In this document: positions 21,036 to 33,100 of the stretch, in pieces
Layout of the letters: the number at the start of each line of letters is the position of its first letter
How positions within the stretch are numbered: position 1 is the stretch's first letter
Assembly (NCBI GenBank): GCA_038501625.1
Contig: JAZAYU010000175.1
Location: 888,001 to 952,000, forward strand
DNA from: Corbicula japonica
Taxonomy: Eukaryota > Mollusca > Bivalvia > Venerida > Cyrenidae
Length of the DNA: 64,000 nucleotides
Direction: 5' to 3'
Notes under the pieces: model-generated
Database searches by the model: none
What the model was told of the DNA's origin: nothing
Seen by the model: the letters and a program-made list of their open reading frames with translations, nothing else
Translations under genes and position numbers: made by a program

Positions 21036-24000
21036 GTGGTGTCTTATTTGAATTTATATACATGTACTTGTATTTGGCAACAAAACTGATATAAGAAACT
21101 TAATGATTATTTCATAAAAAGAAGTGAAAATGATGTATCAGATTATGCTGAAATGGTTTATCACGGCGTAGATTTACGTTGTTTAAAAACACAGAGCTCA
21201 ACACAAACAATGTGGTATTCAAATAGAATTTCGTCACGAATATTATGATCTGTAAATCATTCAAACACGGTGTGAAACATGTTCATGAAGTAATCCTTTA
21301 AGGTGGAATACTTTTAGATTACATACATGCAAGATTACACGAAATCCTTCCTAAATCAAGCCCAACATACGGTATCTTACAAATTTCAGGAAGCTTAAAA
21401 GCAATAACCTTTTCATAAAAATCTTCAATGGACCTTTGCTTTTCCTGTGGATTTCAAAGCTTGAATGTTTCTCTTGCAAATGTCAAAGGCGCGTATGGCT
21501 GAAATCATTTCAAACAGATAAACTTGCTAAAAGTCGTTTTGACATTTCCTGCCTTAATAACCGTAATATTTTTTGCACGTATCTATCTTATTGCAAAAAC
21601 ACAGTTTTTAATTTTCGACTGATTTATTGGAGAGATTCCTTTACTTTTCTTTCAATCAACGTCTTCTATCACTTGCCCATACCTTTGTGATAATGTTAGT
21701 TGGTGTGTTGAATTTTGGTTAGGGTAGTTTCCAAGTTTTCAGCCATTGACATGGTTAGCAGTCAGTTATCTTCAGTATATTCAAAAATTCGAATATTTAG
21801 ATGTAATACCTGGTTCATTAAATATTTTATTCAGTGATAATTACTGTTTAGGAAGTCTTCCCCTAATGAGCTTCGGTCGATATCGCCACAGTTTGGTCGC
21901 AGTGGTAGTTATCGTTTTTGCCCAGTAAAAAAATGTAATTTAACCAAATGACACTAAATAAAGTGATTTTCGAGTGAGATTTAATGCTCGTAAGCGTCAA
22001 CCAATATGGAAACAACACAGTAGAACGTTATTGACAGGACACAAAAACGCCAACGTGTATTTGTGCGACGAAGAGGCCTGTAAAAATCCGAATTTCACAT
22101 ACAGACAGGTCTAAAACACGGTCCGGCCGTAAAATAAAGTACGGCCCAAAAAGGAAAATACGGCCCCTTAACTTTTTGATTTCTTAAGATGTCTTCGAAA
22201 TTCTTTTTGTATCTTAAAGATAACCCACTTGGCTATAATAGAAGCATTTTTGAAAATATTTCAGCTAGAAGACAAATAAATTTTGTCTTACAGATGGGCC
22301 GTCTTTTGACTAAAATTAAGTCGGAAACGGAAAACACAGCCCTTCCCCTTAATATCTTTATTTCAAAATATATCTTCAAAATTATTTTTGCATTTTAAAT
22401 AGGACCCTACAAGCTATGTGAGAAACATTTTATGTTGAAATATCTTAATTAGAAATTAAATTAAGGGGTAGGGCCGTGTTTTCCGTTACACACAGTACTT
22501 TGAACTCCCATTAAATCTGCAATATTTTGCTCTGTGTTTTGGTGAACAGTACTTGTATAATTGCAGACATGATTGCAGTGTTATAGTATATTCATCTATT
22601 TAGGTTAACATCTTTCAGATGTAGAAATGCTTAGAAAAATGATATAATTTCATTTTATATTATGTCTTTTTGCTCTGATGGTCATATCTCAAAACAGTTG
22701 GTAGTCATTTTCAAATCTGAATTTCTGAAGTTAAATATTTCAAATTGTTATATTTTACTCAGTTATGATTATTGAAGATGTTTATGTATTGTTTATTGAT
22801 GTACCCACTTTAAATATTTGAAAAAAAATAGGCTAATGTGACTTCGGCAATTTTTGTTTTTCGAGATTTTAAAGGAATTCCTGTATACTGGTTTTCACCA
22901 ATATGATAGCTATTTTTATAATTACCCATGATACGAACTTTTTTAATAAGAACAATTATATCTGCATTGAATTAATGCTTTGTTGCATAGCAATTTGTCC
23001 AAAAACTTCAAATCATGTACCATGATTGTATTTTTCCGATACTCAAAAAGACAAGTAAGGGAATTAAAAAAATGTGAAAATGCAAAAAGTACACGCTAAA
23101 ATTATGTTTAAATGTGTATTTTAATTAGATAATGCAAATACATCACAAATATTGCAAGTTTTAGTGAGTTTGAAAATTGTCCCATTAGGTGAAGACTTCC
23201 TTAACGTATAATATTATATGAAGTAATCATATGAGCTCTAAAATATTAAAGTAAACCATTTATCTTTGCATACCGCGTTCTACTTTGACAAAGATATTAT
23301 AAAATAAGTGTTTACCTGACTGTGTATATTAATTAAATCAATTGTTTATTATGGTATGGATAGTCAGCTGTTTGCTTTATAACAATACAATAATACACAA
23401 GTTATATTGTCAAACATTAATAAAATATAATAAATGATGTGTATTTATAATATGTTTTGCCTTGTTATTAGGCCAATGGAAGTCATATTTACCAGAGGCC
23501 GATTGCTTATATGACTGACCGTGGCTTAAAATGAAGAATATGACTGACCGTGGCTTAAAAAGAAGACCAAATATGAATTCACTTGATTATTGACAATTTT
23601 ATTAGAAAAAAATTCATACTTCTAGATTTGAAAATAACTAATTTATCGGCCAGAAAAAGATGAGGTTTCGACTCTGGTTTAAATTTCCGACAATCCTCAA
23701 TCAGTCTACAGTTGCGACTTGGCCGGGATAAACTGTTAAATAGATGCAGATATGCAGGTTGTTTCGTTCTGATTACAAAAACAACACGTATATTACTATA
23801 CACAGTGGCAGACAACTCTTTTGTTCATCCAGTCTGAATTTAGTTTTAAAGCAAACAAGTTTACTTCCTGGCACTTCCCAGCCACGACTTTAGCATGTAA
23901 TACTCAATGTCTGTAAGTTATCCAAACTAAGATTTGATTTTGTTTGCAACATAATCCTTAATACACTTTCTCAACTCAAACCAAAAGAAACTCCTAAGCA

Positions 24001-24247
24001 TTCGCCTTATTTAGTTTCCGTCTTGCTGCTGACATCAGCTTTGTTTTTGTACAAGCGAGTTGAAAAAAAAATTGTTTAATAATTTCGAAAAGTAAGATTC
24101 ATTGCTTTCGATAAGATAGGAAGTAAATCTTTAGGCTGATTGAACCATTAAGAGCTGTTTTATTATGTATGAGGATAGGTCTAACATCCTAAACTTACTA
24201 AATTTTGTTCATAACTTCAGTCGAATGGCACATATATTCTTTGCAAG
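21036..24247. other. Intergenic, no confident gene
   Basis: AT-rich. The end of duplicated unit B reaches about 21,200. A possible foldback element lies at about 22,110-22,490, where AAAACACGG-CCGGCC is mirrored by GGGCCGTGTTTTCCG. The open frames 21,436-22,398 and 23,579-23,815 show no recognisable domain. Confidence 0.4.
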
Positions 24248-24326
24248 ATGGCGGAAAAAGAAGACGAGTTACTCGTCGAATCTCAACACCATTGTACTAG
24301 TACAAGCATTATATGTATTTCCCTAA
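24248..24326 (+). other. Possible first coding exon, truncated by an insertion
   Basis: AAGATGGCGGAAAAAGAAGA gives a strong eukaryotic start context and an acidic beginning (MAEKEDELLVESQ). The frame runs into the Harbinger element that starts at 24,327. Without a downstream exon or transcript this stays speculative. Confidence 0.2.
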
Positions 24327-25109
24327 ACGCCTCCTCACACATAGGCGACAGCCCCTCGACGTCAACTTGCGTATACTGGCGAATAGTACTTGAGCAATAT
24401 TCGTTCCCATAAGTATATGTACGTTGTACATCGTTGGTGGTGTTCGTATGAGTGCGTTTATGAGCGTGACCAATCGTTGCGATTAGGCTAGTTCGTCGGA
24501 AAACAATCGCAAAGCTTTCGCTTAGCTTTCGTCAACTTGCGTTAGATTTCGCAAGTTATTCGGGCCAGATCAGCTCATTTGCATATCAAGCGATCGAGCG
24601 TGATCCCATGACGAATCTTTGCGACAGTTTGCGAAACGTAGCGAACAATAAGGTATTACAGCTTATTGATTTCTAAAGTTCATGGGGAAGGAAAGCGATT
24701 GGTTGACGTTCTTAAAACGAACAACATACGGTTGCATACGAATTATTACGAAGGGTAAATATGACATACGAATCGTAACGCATCATAATTTCTTGAGTAG
24801 TTTTTAGTATCTGAACAGTTTATTTTCATATGTAAATGCCGATATTTAAAGTTATTAATCGCTTGTCGATAAAGTATGTAGCTGCTGTATCTCACCAACC
24901 TCCATACACAACATTCATAAGTTTATTAGAGGCCGGGTAGAAGTGGAGCCTTAGCACGTCCCATCTGGAGAAAATACGACAGGCGGGTTGCTGAGAAAAC
25001 CCTCCCTGTAGTAGTCAGAGGAATTCTGTCACGAAATGGTATATGTCTGGAACATGTTGATGAGACTATGACAGCTCCCTGTACACCTGGAAAACAGACA
25101 AATGGTTGG

Positions 25110-25780
25110 TGGTTTTCACAAGAAGGGGATCTAATGAGTTGTGTTGCTGCCATTGATTGCCAACACATTACCATCAGAAAGCCTGCCAGCTCTGCTATCT
25201 TATATTCTTCTTCTACTTATTATTATTATTATTATTATTATGGTTTCTTTAGCATCATCTAACTGGCCTTGTCGACTCAGTCTACAAGTTCACGTTGTGT
25301 GGTCACGGTTGCAAGCTGAATCTGGATTATTATCGTTATTTGGCGAAACAAAACGTACAGTTACATTCACTGACTCGCAGCTGTAATTGTAATTTGTTTT
25401 AATTACCAGATGTTCAAGTTCCTTTTCCGGTTATAAAAACTCCAATCAAAATACTCCCTGAAATGAGAATATTCACTTACAGAGAACAAATCTTTCTGTA
25501 TCGGTACATAGAAAATTGTTCGATAAGCATAATTCAAACAACCGAGTTCGATCTATCGCAGACTGACTTTAATTTCATTTTTAAAAGAAATATTTTCTCG
25601 TTAGAATTCTACGCATTGTAAAATTTGTTTTCGGTTATTTATGATACTCATCTCAAAGAAGAACCACAGTTCATTTACAGAGAAGCTGATGTCAAGACAT
25701 CCTGTATTCTTGACAACATGATAAGGATGAGGTACTCCATTATGCAGAAAGCACTGGTTTACCATTAAAACAGATGAGGA
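25110..25780 (+). pseudogene. Harbinger transposase remnant, catalytic-half fragments
   Basis: Conserved DDE_4-type pieces survive in different frames: SCVAAIDCQHITIRKPASSA (25,137-25,196, first catalytic Asp region, with the usual DGKH written DCQH), LPEMRIFTYR (about 25,459), and a C-terminal helix-rich segment READVKTSC-LDNMIRMR (about 25,680). A TAT microsatellite at 25,216-25,241 interrupts the frame. It is not functional. Confidence 0.75.
25216..25241. repeat. (TAT)n microsatellite
   Basis: About eight TTA/TAT triplets inside the Harbinger transposase remnant. Confidence 0.9.
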
Positions 25781-26402
25781 GTCCTGGGAGATGGAGGAGT
25801 GATCCCTCTTATTTAAGATCTGGAAGCCGATTTTTAATAAACATCAGAACTTTGCAATAATAATAAAAGTGTAGACCTATATCAGTTGCCGCCTCTCCGA
25901 CAACACCGAATAAAAAGGGTTAGAAGAAACAACAAAATATAAATAATCTTTAAGAAAATTATTATGCCTACAAGAGAAGTAATTATACTTATACAAGATA
26001 TTATACTCTCGAAATTTCTTTCAAGAAAAAACTGATATTTGACCCACTTGGTTTTCGCCAGTCTTGTTTAGCGTCCTTTAACGGCCGGATGCGGAAATAC
26101 TCTTTCGTCAATCAACGGACGGCATCGGAAGCGTGCGCAAAAATGCGCTTCGGTTCACATGTTTGCGTTCCTATTCGCTAAAGGAATTAACACAGATCGT
26201 TTGCGCGACCCAACGCATTTTAGCGAGAATCCCTTCGTAAATCATCAGCAACTAATAGTTCCACTACATTTGCCTTTCGTTATATTTTAAATTATGTAAT
26301 AAATTTTCGAAAAGTTTCGTTCAAAATTCGCAAGTATTGACAAATTTACCCAATTCGTCGGGCTGAGCTGAATGGATTCGCCTATGTGTGAGGAGGCCTT
26401 AA

Positions 26403-27625
26403 AGGCCGCCTCACACATAGGCGAAAGCTCCCCGACGTCTACTTGCGTATACTGGCGAATATGGCTTGGGCAAGTTTCGTTCCTATCAGTATATATACGT
26501 TTTACATCGTTGGTGGTGTTCGTGAGAATCCGTTTATGAGCGTTAACAATCGTTGCGATTTGTCTAATTCGTCGGAAAATTTTGAACATGTTTAAAAAAT
26601 TGTGGCGATTGAAAATTTCGCCTGTGACTCGTTAACATTCGTTTCAATACGCTAAACAATCGCAAAGTCTTCGCATACCTTTCATCAACTAGCGTTAGAG
26701 TTCGCAAGTTATCGGGTCCGGATTAGCATACATTTGCATAATTTGCAAATAATTTGCATATCAAGCGATCGAGGGCGATCCCATAACGAATCTTTGCGAC
26801 AGTTTGCGAAACATAGCGAATAATTACGTATGGTAGCTAACTCAATCCGAAATTTCATGGCGAATGAAAGCGAGTTGTAACGATTGGTTAACGTTCTGAA
26901 AACGAACGGCAGACGCTTACATACGAATAATTACTTAAAGTGAATAAGACATACGAATCATAACGCATATTAATTTCTTAAGTACTTTTCAGTATTTGAA
27001 CACTTTAATTTCATATATATAAGGATGAAACTAAATAACAATATTTTTAATAATTCCTTTGTCAGAATGGAAGATATACAACGCTTGAGGATAAAGTATA
27101 TAGCTGCTGTGGCTCATCAATAAGTCTCCCAAAACAACTTAACATTCACAAGTTCTTTAATGGCCGTGTAGAAGTGGAGCCGGAGCACGTACCATCTGGA
27201 GAAGGCTAATGCTGCATTCCGAGATACAGTGCCAGTTTGGCAGCATTCTGTGATTACCTCATACATGTATATGAACTTAAAAGAGATGATTCGAGAACCT
27301 ATAAGAAATTCCTCTGCATGCCAACTGAAATGTTTGATGAAATGTTCGAGGGTGTTGGAAACAACACACTTGTTACATGCAGCCCTCGGATTCTGGCCTC
27401 AAGATAGCTGCAACACATCGACACCTGATGCAAAGTACTAAGACAGGCGGTTTGTTGAGAATTTGCCATAATCAAAATCATTCGCAAGTAATAGTTCCAC
27501 TACGTTTGCCTTTCGTATTATTTCAAATTATGTAATACTTTTTCAAACAGTTTCGTTCAAAATTTGCAAGTATTGACAATTCGCCGGGCTGCTTTGAATG
27601 GATTCGCTTATGTGTGAGGAGGTCT
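26403..27625 (+). mobile_element. PIF/Harbinger element 2
   Basis: Starts GGCCGCCTCACACATAGGCG and ends TTCGCTTATGTGTGAGGAGG, with TAA at 26,400-26,402 and 27,626-27,628. It belongs to the same family as element 1 and is placed directly after it, sharing the middle TAA. It also shares the internal block GATAAAGTATATAGCTGCTG and AGAAGTGGAGCC with element 1 but has a different internal deletion. Confidence 0.85.
27215..27400 (+). pseudogene. Harbinger transposase remnant, N-terminal half
   Basis: One frame reads LKRDDSRTYKKFLCMPTEMF followed by DEMFEGVG, matching the conserved N-terminal segment of Harbinger transposases (short loop, then FL-MP--MFDE). The frame breaks soon after. The overlapping open frame at 27,229-27,441 is a shadow. 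Confidence 0.7.
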
Positions 27626-27628
27626 TAA

Positions 27629-28490
27629 GCCTACGACATATTTCAATAAAATATTATTGTATGTCCACTTTTTGTCAATAATAATACTGTTTTGGCCATG
27701 TGTTTTATTCGTTGGGATATTCCTGCTACATATTTTGTCTTTTTTTCATGACTGAAACTATTAAATTCTGCGTAATCTCATACTGCAACAGCAAGTAATG
27801 CGAACCGACAAAAGACCAGCGTTTTAGGTGGGTTATGTTTTGTAACAATCAACGCGCGCACTTTGTTTTTCTGCTATACACAGCGTTGTCACCAAGGAAA
27901 AATCTGCATCAGTTTTGATAGGAAATTGTCAATGTTCTAACAAGCTGTTATCTTTAAAAAAATCAAACCATTTAGGAGGTTCGTGCAAATCATGATGATG
28001 AAATTATGAATTTGTATTTTACCAAATAGTAAACTTTATTATTGGTTTTGATGCAAAATCACGCCATCAAATCGTTCATTAACGAATCAAACAAATGTAC
28101 GAGCATAGTAATGTTTATTACTTAAATACCTTATGTAAATGTTAAATTTGGTATGTTTACTGTTTTCTGAAATTCTAAAACCGTCCACGTTCGCGAACTG
28201 TTGACCGGTCAATAGTTTCAACTGTTTCCCTTGCGTGCTCTGACGTCATAGAGCACGTCATTTTTTCAGTTGAAAATAGCAAAATGAATGTTTCCTTAGT
28301 TTTATTTTACAAAATAACAGCGAAAAGCGGTATGACAATCTACAGAGAAAAAAAATTTTGGCGTTGTGACCTAGTTAACGTATTGTTAAATTCGGAAAGT
28401 TTATTTTATTAACATATTTTCAAAACAATTTTCTTGTTCCTGTTTTCTTCTGCAAGTGCTATTATAACAGAATTTTATTGGGTAATAAAA
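27629..28490. other. Intergenic, no gene seen
   Basis: AT-rich. The only structure noted is the short palindrome TGCTCTGACGTCATAGAGCA near 28,237. Confidence 0.5.
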
Positions 28491-28643
28491 CAGTTATTTC
28501 ATAATGTGATTTGGAAAGCAACAGTTGTCCCTCGGTGTCGGCGATAGTGTTTTATATTATTGCCCTTGGTCTACGGCCTTGGGAAACAGATTAAAACACT
28601 ATCCCCTACACCAAGGGCCAACACTTTGATGATGAAATAACTG
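28491..28643. mobile_element. Hairpin element, family H, copy 1
   Basis: Outer arms CAGTTATTTCAT / ATGAAATAACTG and inner arms CCCTCGGTGTCGGCGATAGT / ACTATCCCCTACACCAAGGG pair with few mismatches. A GCCCTTGG / CCTTGGG stem surrounds the loop, with TCTACGGC at its tip. Organisation is like the hairpin at 53,531-53,664. Confidence 0.75.
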
Positions 28644-30055
28644 TATAATGTTGAACTATACTATGTTATCTGATTCAATAACTGCTTTAACAAAACATTC
28701 CTCAATTATGTATGGTGTGAATTACCTACTTTATGAAAAGTTTTAAGGACTTTAAATGTATCATGCATGTAATTACACACAAACTTAATGGACTAGTCTA
28801 TTACCATTGTTAATACAAGTAGTGTAACACAACACGATATGGTCCGGATGCATTTTAACGCAACTGAGTTATCAGGTACATGTATCGCCAATCATGGCGA
28901 CAGGTTAGGAATTGTCATTTAACTATAAACACTGGAGCTGTTATCACTTGAAGATTGCTTTGTGATTTAAAACAATGTATAATAATTCACACATGTAAGA
29001 CACTTTATAGTTAAGTATATATTTTATTTAAAAAAATTACCGTCTTAAATCAGTATGTTGAACCCGGAAGATAATTAATATTCGATTTCCACGAAGCACG
29101 GTTATGTATATAAACATTAAAAGAAAGGTTCGCGTACTAGTATTTAACAATTTACTTAACACATATATTTTCACTAACTTTACACATTAGAGTTTAAATT
29201 TATGATGGTTATTACATGTAACACAATACATACTAATATAATATGTTGGTATGTTTAACATTATAATTATGGTTGTTCGTTAAATGGAAGCAGAGTTTAT
29301 AACTAATTTCTCTATTGATACATTAAAAATTCATCGGGATGATATTTAAAATTCATAAAGTGGTAGGTAATATGATTTGTGCCAGAGACATTTGGAATTA
29401 AAAATCAAATTTCATGATTGGTGTAAACACATAATAGATTAATTTGGTTTCGCTTTGCAAAGTGAACCACAAACATATAAATGACAAGTGATTCTTAAAT
29501 AGGAAAATTCTAACGACTTCACCACAAATTTAAAGAAACTGATTATTCTGTATGAGATAAGCAATCTTGTACTGCAATTAACTAAAATTATTCATTACCA
29601 TCAATTTTTAGAATTTAATAGAATATACTAACATTGAGCAAGTCTCTGAAAAGATGACCTTAAGGTCCCAAATACGTGCCCTCCACGGTATTCATTTTAT
29701 TGTTTTGGAAATGAAACTTACTGATTTCGCATTAAAGGAAACATTAATTTTATAATAAAAATTTATGTTATTATATTTATATTGAACATATTGTTGATGA
29801 TTATGAAAACTAAGGGTACCAATCATCTGACGATTATAAGAAGGCTAATAGGGTTATTTTGTCAGAAACAGGCTAAAAAAATAAAGCAATTGGTAACAAT
29901 AGGGGATTAAATTACAGTCTTCAAATCTACGGCAGTTTACGGGTTAAGCGATCTGATATACTGATATACTCGTGTAATTTTTGGTGACTGCTTATAAAAT
30001 TGTTTATATTAAATTTTTGTTTAATTGTAAAATATGTAGCTAGAATTTTTTTCAG
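28644..30055. other. Region upstream of the NACHT-kinase-protease gene
   Basis: No earlier coding exon could be recognised. It may hold the promoter and 5' untranslated exons. No TATA or initiator element can be assigned with confidence. Confidence 0.4.
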
Positions 30056-30129
30056 AACGTTTCAAGCGTTGACAAGTGAAGTCTTCGTGAACAGCTCTAG
30101 CAATATGGCTATGAGCGAACTTGAAAAAG
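30056..30129 (+). CDS. Exon 1 (start codon region)
   Basis: A pyrimidine-rich TTTTTTCAG precedes 30,056 and a GTATAA donor follows 30,129. ATG at 30,105 gives eight codons plus one base (phase 1), which joins exon 2 to make an Asp codon. The frame is also open upstream to 30,056, so a further 5' coding exon is possible. Confidence 0.6.
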
Positions 30130-33100
30130 GTATAATATTGACACAGGTTGTGTTAAACACGTTTGCCATTCTTGATAAACAAGTCTATGAACTAACAAAT
30201 TCGTCATGAAAAAAACAATTATACAAAAAAAAAATGAGTAAGTTAGAATGATTTAAAAGGGAATGGTCTATTACGTTAGAGGTATAAAGGGTAGTCACTT
30301 TAAATAATCCTTTTTTTTGTAAAATACAACAGTCTTCTTACTATCATCTGAACAGCAAAAATAAGTGTTATAATTGTATAATCTTTCTATTGATCAGTTA
30401 TTTACAGCATTTCCAAGAACACAACAATTGTAAATTGTAAATTCGTGTCAATCTTTCACGTTCTATGGTAATATTTGCATGCTCCTTTATTGCACATGGC
30501 TTGCGTTTAAAACTTGGTAAAACTTAGATGTGCTCCAAAAATTAGTTAATTTAATGTGTTGTTGATACAAATCATTACATTAAATATGCGTGTATCTCTT
30601 GTCACCCATATAACTCGCTCATGTTTGTTATGTGAGACTGTGTTTTCTGATGTACTGATTAATTATATATGTATTGAATTATGTAACAAATATAATATAT
30701 TTTCAGCAAGCATGAGTTTTCCTGTATATCATTTACTTTTACAGATTTCCAAAAAGACCTCCAAACTTTCTACAGAGAGTCAGTTTATTACTTGCCTATA
30801 TCCCCGCTTGTAGAAGAAAATTTAGTGCCTCTGCTTGACCTTTACGTTCAACCACAGCTTATTGTTAATAATAAACTACGTGGATTTTTTAACAATAGGA
30901 ATGAGCCCGATCAAAAATCAATTTATTTATACCGTGACTTGTTTGCTGATTCGGGCAAGGCTTACAAACATATTTTTATATCAGCTGGTGCCGGAATGGG
31001 AAAAACAGCTTTTACTCGAAAATTGATTTTAACATGGTGCCAGACTTCATCTCCGGAGTCAGCTTTTGTCGATAAGTATGGAAAAAGTGACATTGACACA
31101 ATGAAACAATTTGATTTTGTATTTTATTTAGAAATGCAAGACCTCAAAGGAGACAAATGTGATATTACAGACTTGTTGGAAAGTCACATATTAGAATACT
31201 TGTCACAAAGCCAACTTTATAAGAGGCAGTTTCTTGATAAAGTGTTCAAAAGTAACAAGTGTTTGATTGTTCTTGACGGCCTTGATCAATGGTCCCATCC
31301 TAAATCGTGTCGAAGAAATGCGGGGGAAATGCCACATAATAGATATCACTCAGAGTGCACTGTTTTGTGTACCACACGTCCATGGAAATTCAGCTCTCTT
31401 AAACTTTCGTCAAACATGATTGATAGAGGCATTGAACTTTCCGATCTAACCAGACGCGGTTCTCAACAGTTGGAGTACAATGCACTTCAATTTCTGAAAG
31501 TTATGGTACAGTTAGAATGGAGTGATGCTGATGACTCCGATATTCGAACTATTGATGAGTTTGATGCATTGATTGCTTCGGCACATCTGGAAGAGTTGCG
31601 ATATAAGCCATACATCTTGTTACAACAGCTTTGCATGTGGGCGGACAAACGTAAAATCAGTTCGTCTAAATCTGATGCCGTCAGCAGTGTAATCGAGCTT
31701 ACTATAACCAGAGGCCTAAAGAAGCTTAACAAAGCCTATCAGACTGATAGATGCATGCAGATTCATCATATTCCGTTATGTTTTAAAGACAAAATAATGT
31801 GTATCGAATACTTTCATATTCTTTGGAAGCTTGGAAAACTAGGATTTGACACAATGTGTATGCAACTGCAAGATAGTACACTAAACACTGACAGGAAATA
31901 TGCATTACGGTATCTCAGAAGTGACGACCTTGATTTCCTATTGGAGGTCGGTCTGATTTCCCAAATCAAAGATCACAAAATCATTTCAGAAGTTCGCCTG
32001 ATAGTTTCCTTTCAAGATAAGTCGATTCAGGAGCTATTAGTTGCACTGTATATGGTAACGACCTGGCAGAGCAATGTTCAAGAAAGAGAACACATTCTTC
32101 AAATGTGTTTGGAGCTTCCCAATGTTCTGGAGATGACAAATATATTAAGATTAGTGCAAGAGATGAGTAGAGAGATCCATACGGATATCTACAATAAAAT
32201 CATTTTGAGACAAACAGGTAATTATTTTCATTTCGTACAAAGATAAAGAAACATTAAATAAAAATAATATTTGGTTCAGAAAAAGTTGCATAAATTTTCA
32301 GAAGTAGAATTGTAAGTAAAACAACTTAAAATGCAGTAGTTCAATGCAAGATAATATAAATGAGCTTGTGTGCTATTTTAAAAATAGAAATAAGCACATT
32401 CGTTTAGCAATAACGAAGAGTTAATAATAAAGAGAATATCAAAGCCATATTACTAGTCCTTTTGAAGGTCATATCTAGTATGTTTGTAGTTAACAACAAG
32501 TGCCTTGGTTACGGGCTTTACTCTATGATATAATTACAATTATTATTTGTGGCAAACTGATTTTGCACAATTGAAAGGTCGATAAAATAACCTCTATCAA
32601 CTCTTTAAAAAGATCAAATTGGACAATTGAGAAGAAATAAAGAGGCGAATTGGGAACTCTGTATTATATTGTTATGTTTTTCCACCTTTGTTTGTTCGAG
32701 CTTTTTACATTTCGTTCATCAGTTTTAATTAATGATCAATCGCATTAGAAGAAACATAGACAAAAGTACGTAATTTGATAATGGCGCACTTTTATAATTT
32801 ATAAATGCATACATTTGTGTTGTTTTATTTGATCAGGTTACTCTGTTAAACCATATACTATTATTACTATATTACTTCCTGTACGATTTTTAGATACACG
32901 CTTCGTTGATACCAATCGAAACATTAGTGTGTATGGTGGCAGACTGATCAAGTTTACAGCAGATGAAATGGAACAAATTGTTCAAGACTGTGCTGTCGAG
33001 AAATATAATAGGATAGGACAAGGCTCGTTTGGGGCAGTGGTATTTAAAAGTAATATGATTTGTTTCCTTTGAGTAACATAAAGGCAGCTTAAAAAAGTGA

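Larger units (their letters stand above)
17560..21200 (+). repeat. Duplicated unit B (Ly6-like gene with flanks)
   Basis: Collinear with unit A from just upstream of exon 2 to the GGCGTAGATTTACG block (12,640 in A, about 21,165 in B). Extra material in B includes a SINE head with following insert (18,147-18,660) and two family-B repeats (20,470-21,035). Confidence 0.75.
24327..26399 (+). mobile_element. PIF/Harbinger element 1
   Basis: Terminal inverted repeats CGCCTCCTCACACATAGGCG (left) and CGCCTATGTGTGAGGAGGC (right) are flanked by TAA at 24,324-24,326 and 26,400-26,402. A 3-bp TWA target and a Harbinger transposase remnant inside support the family. The interior has many near-inverted subterminal motifs (GCGAA, TTCGC) typical of such ends. 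Its right TAA is shared with element 2. Confidence 0.85.

Noticed and set aside
30835..31026. Small plus frame inside the NACHT exon
   Set aside because: Shadow of the real NACHT frame.
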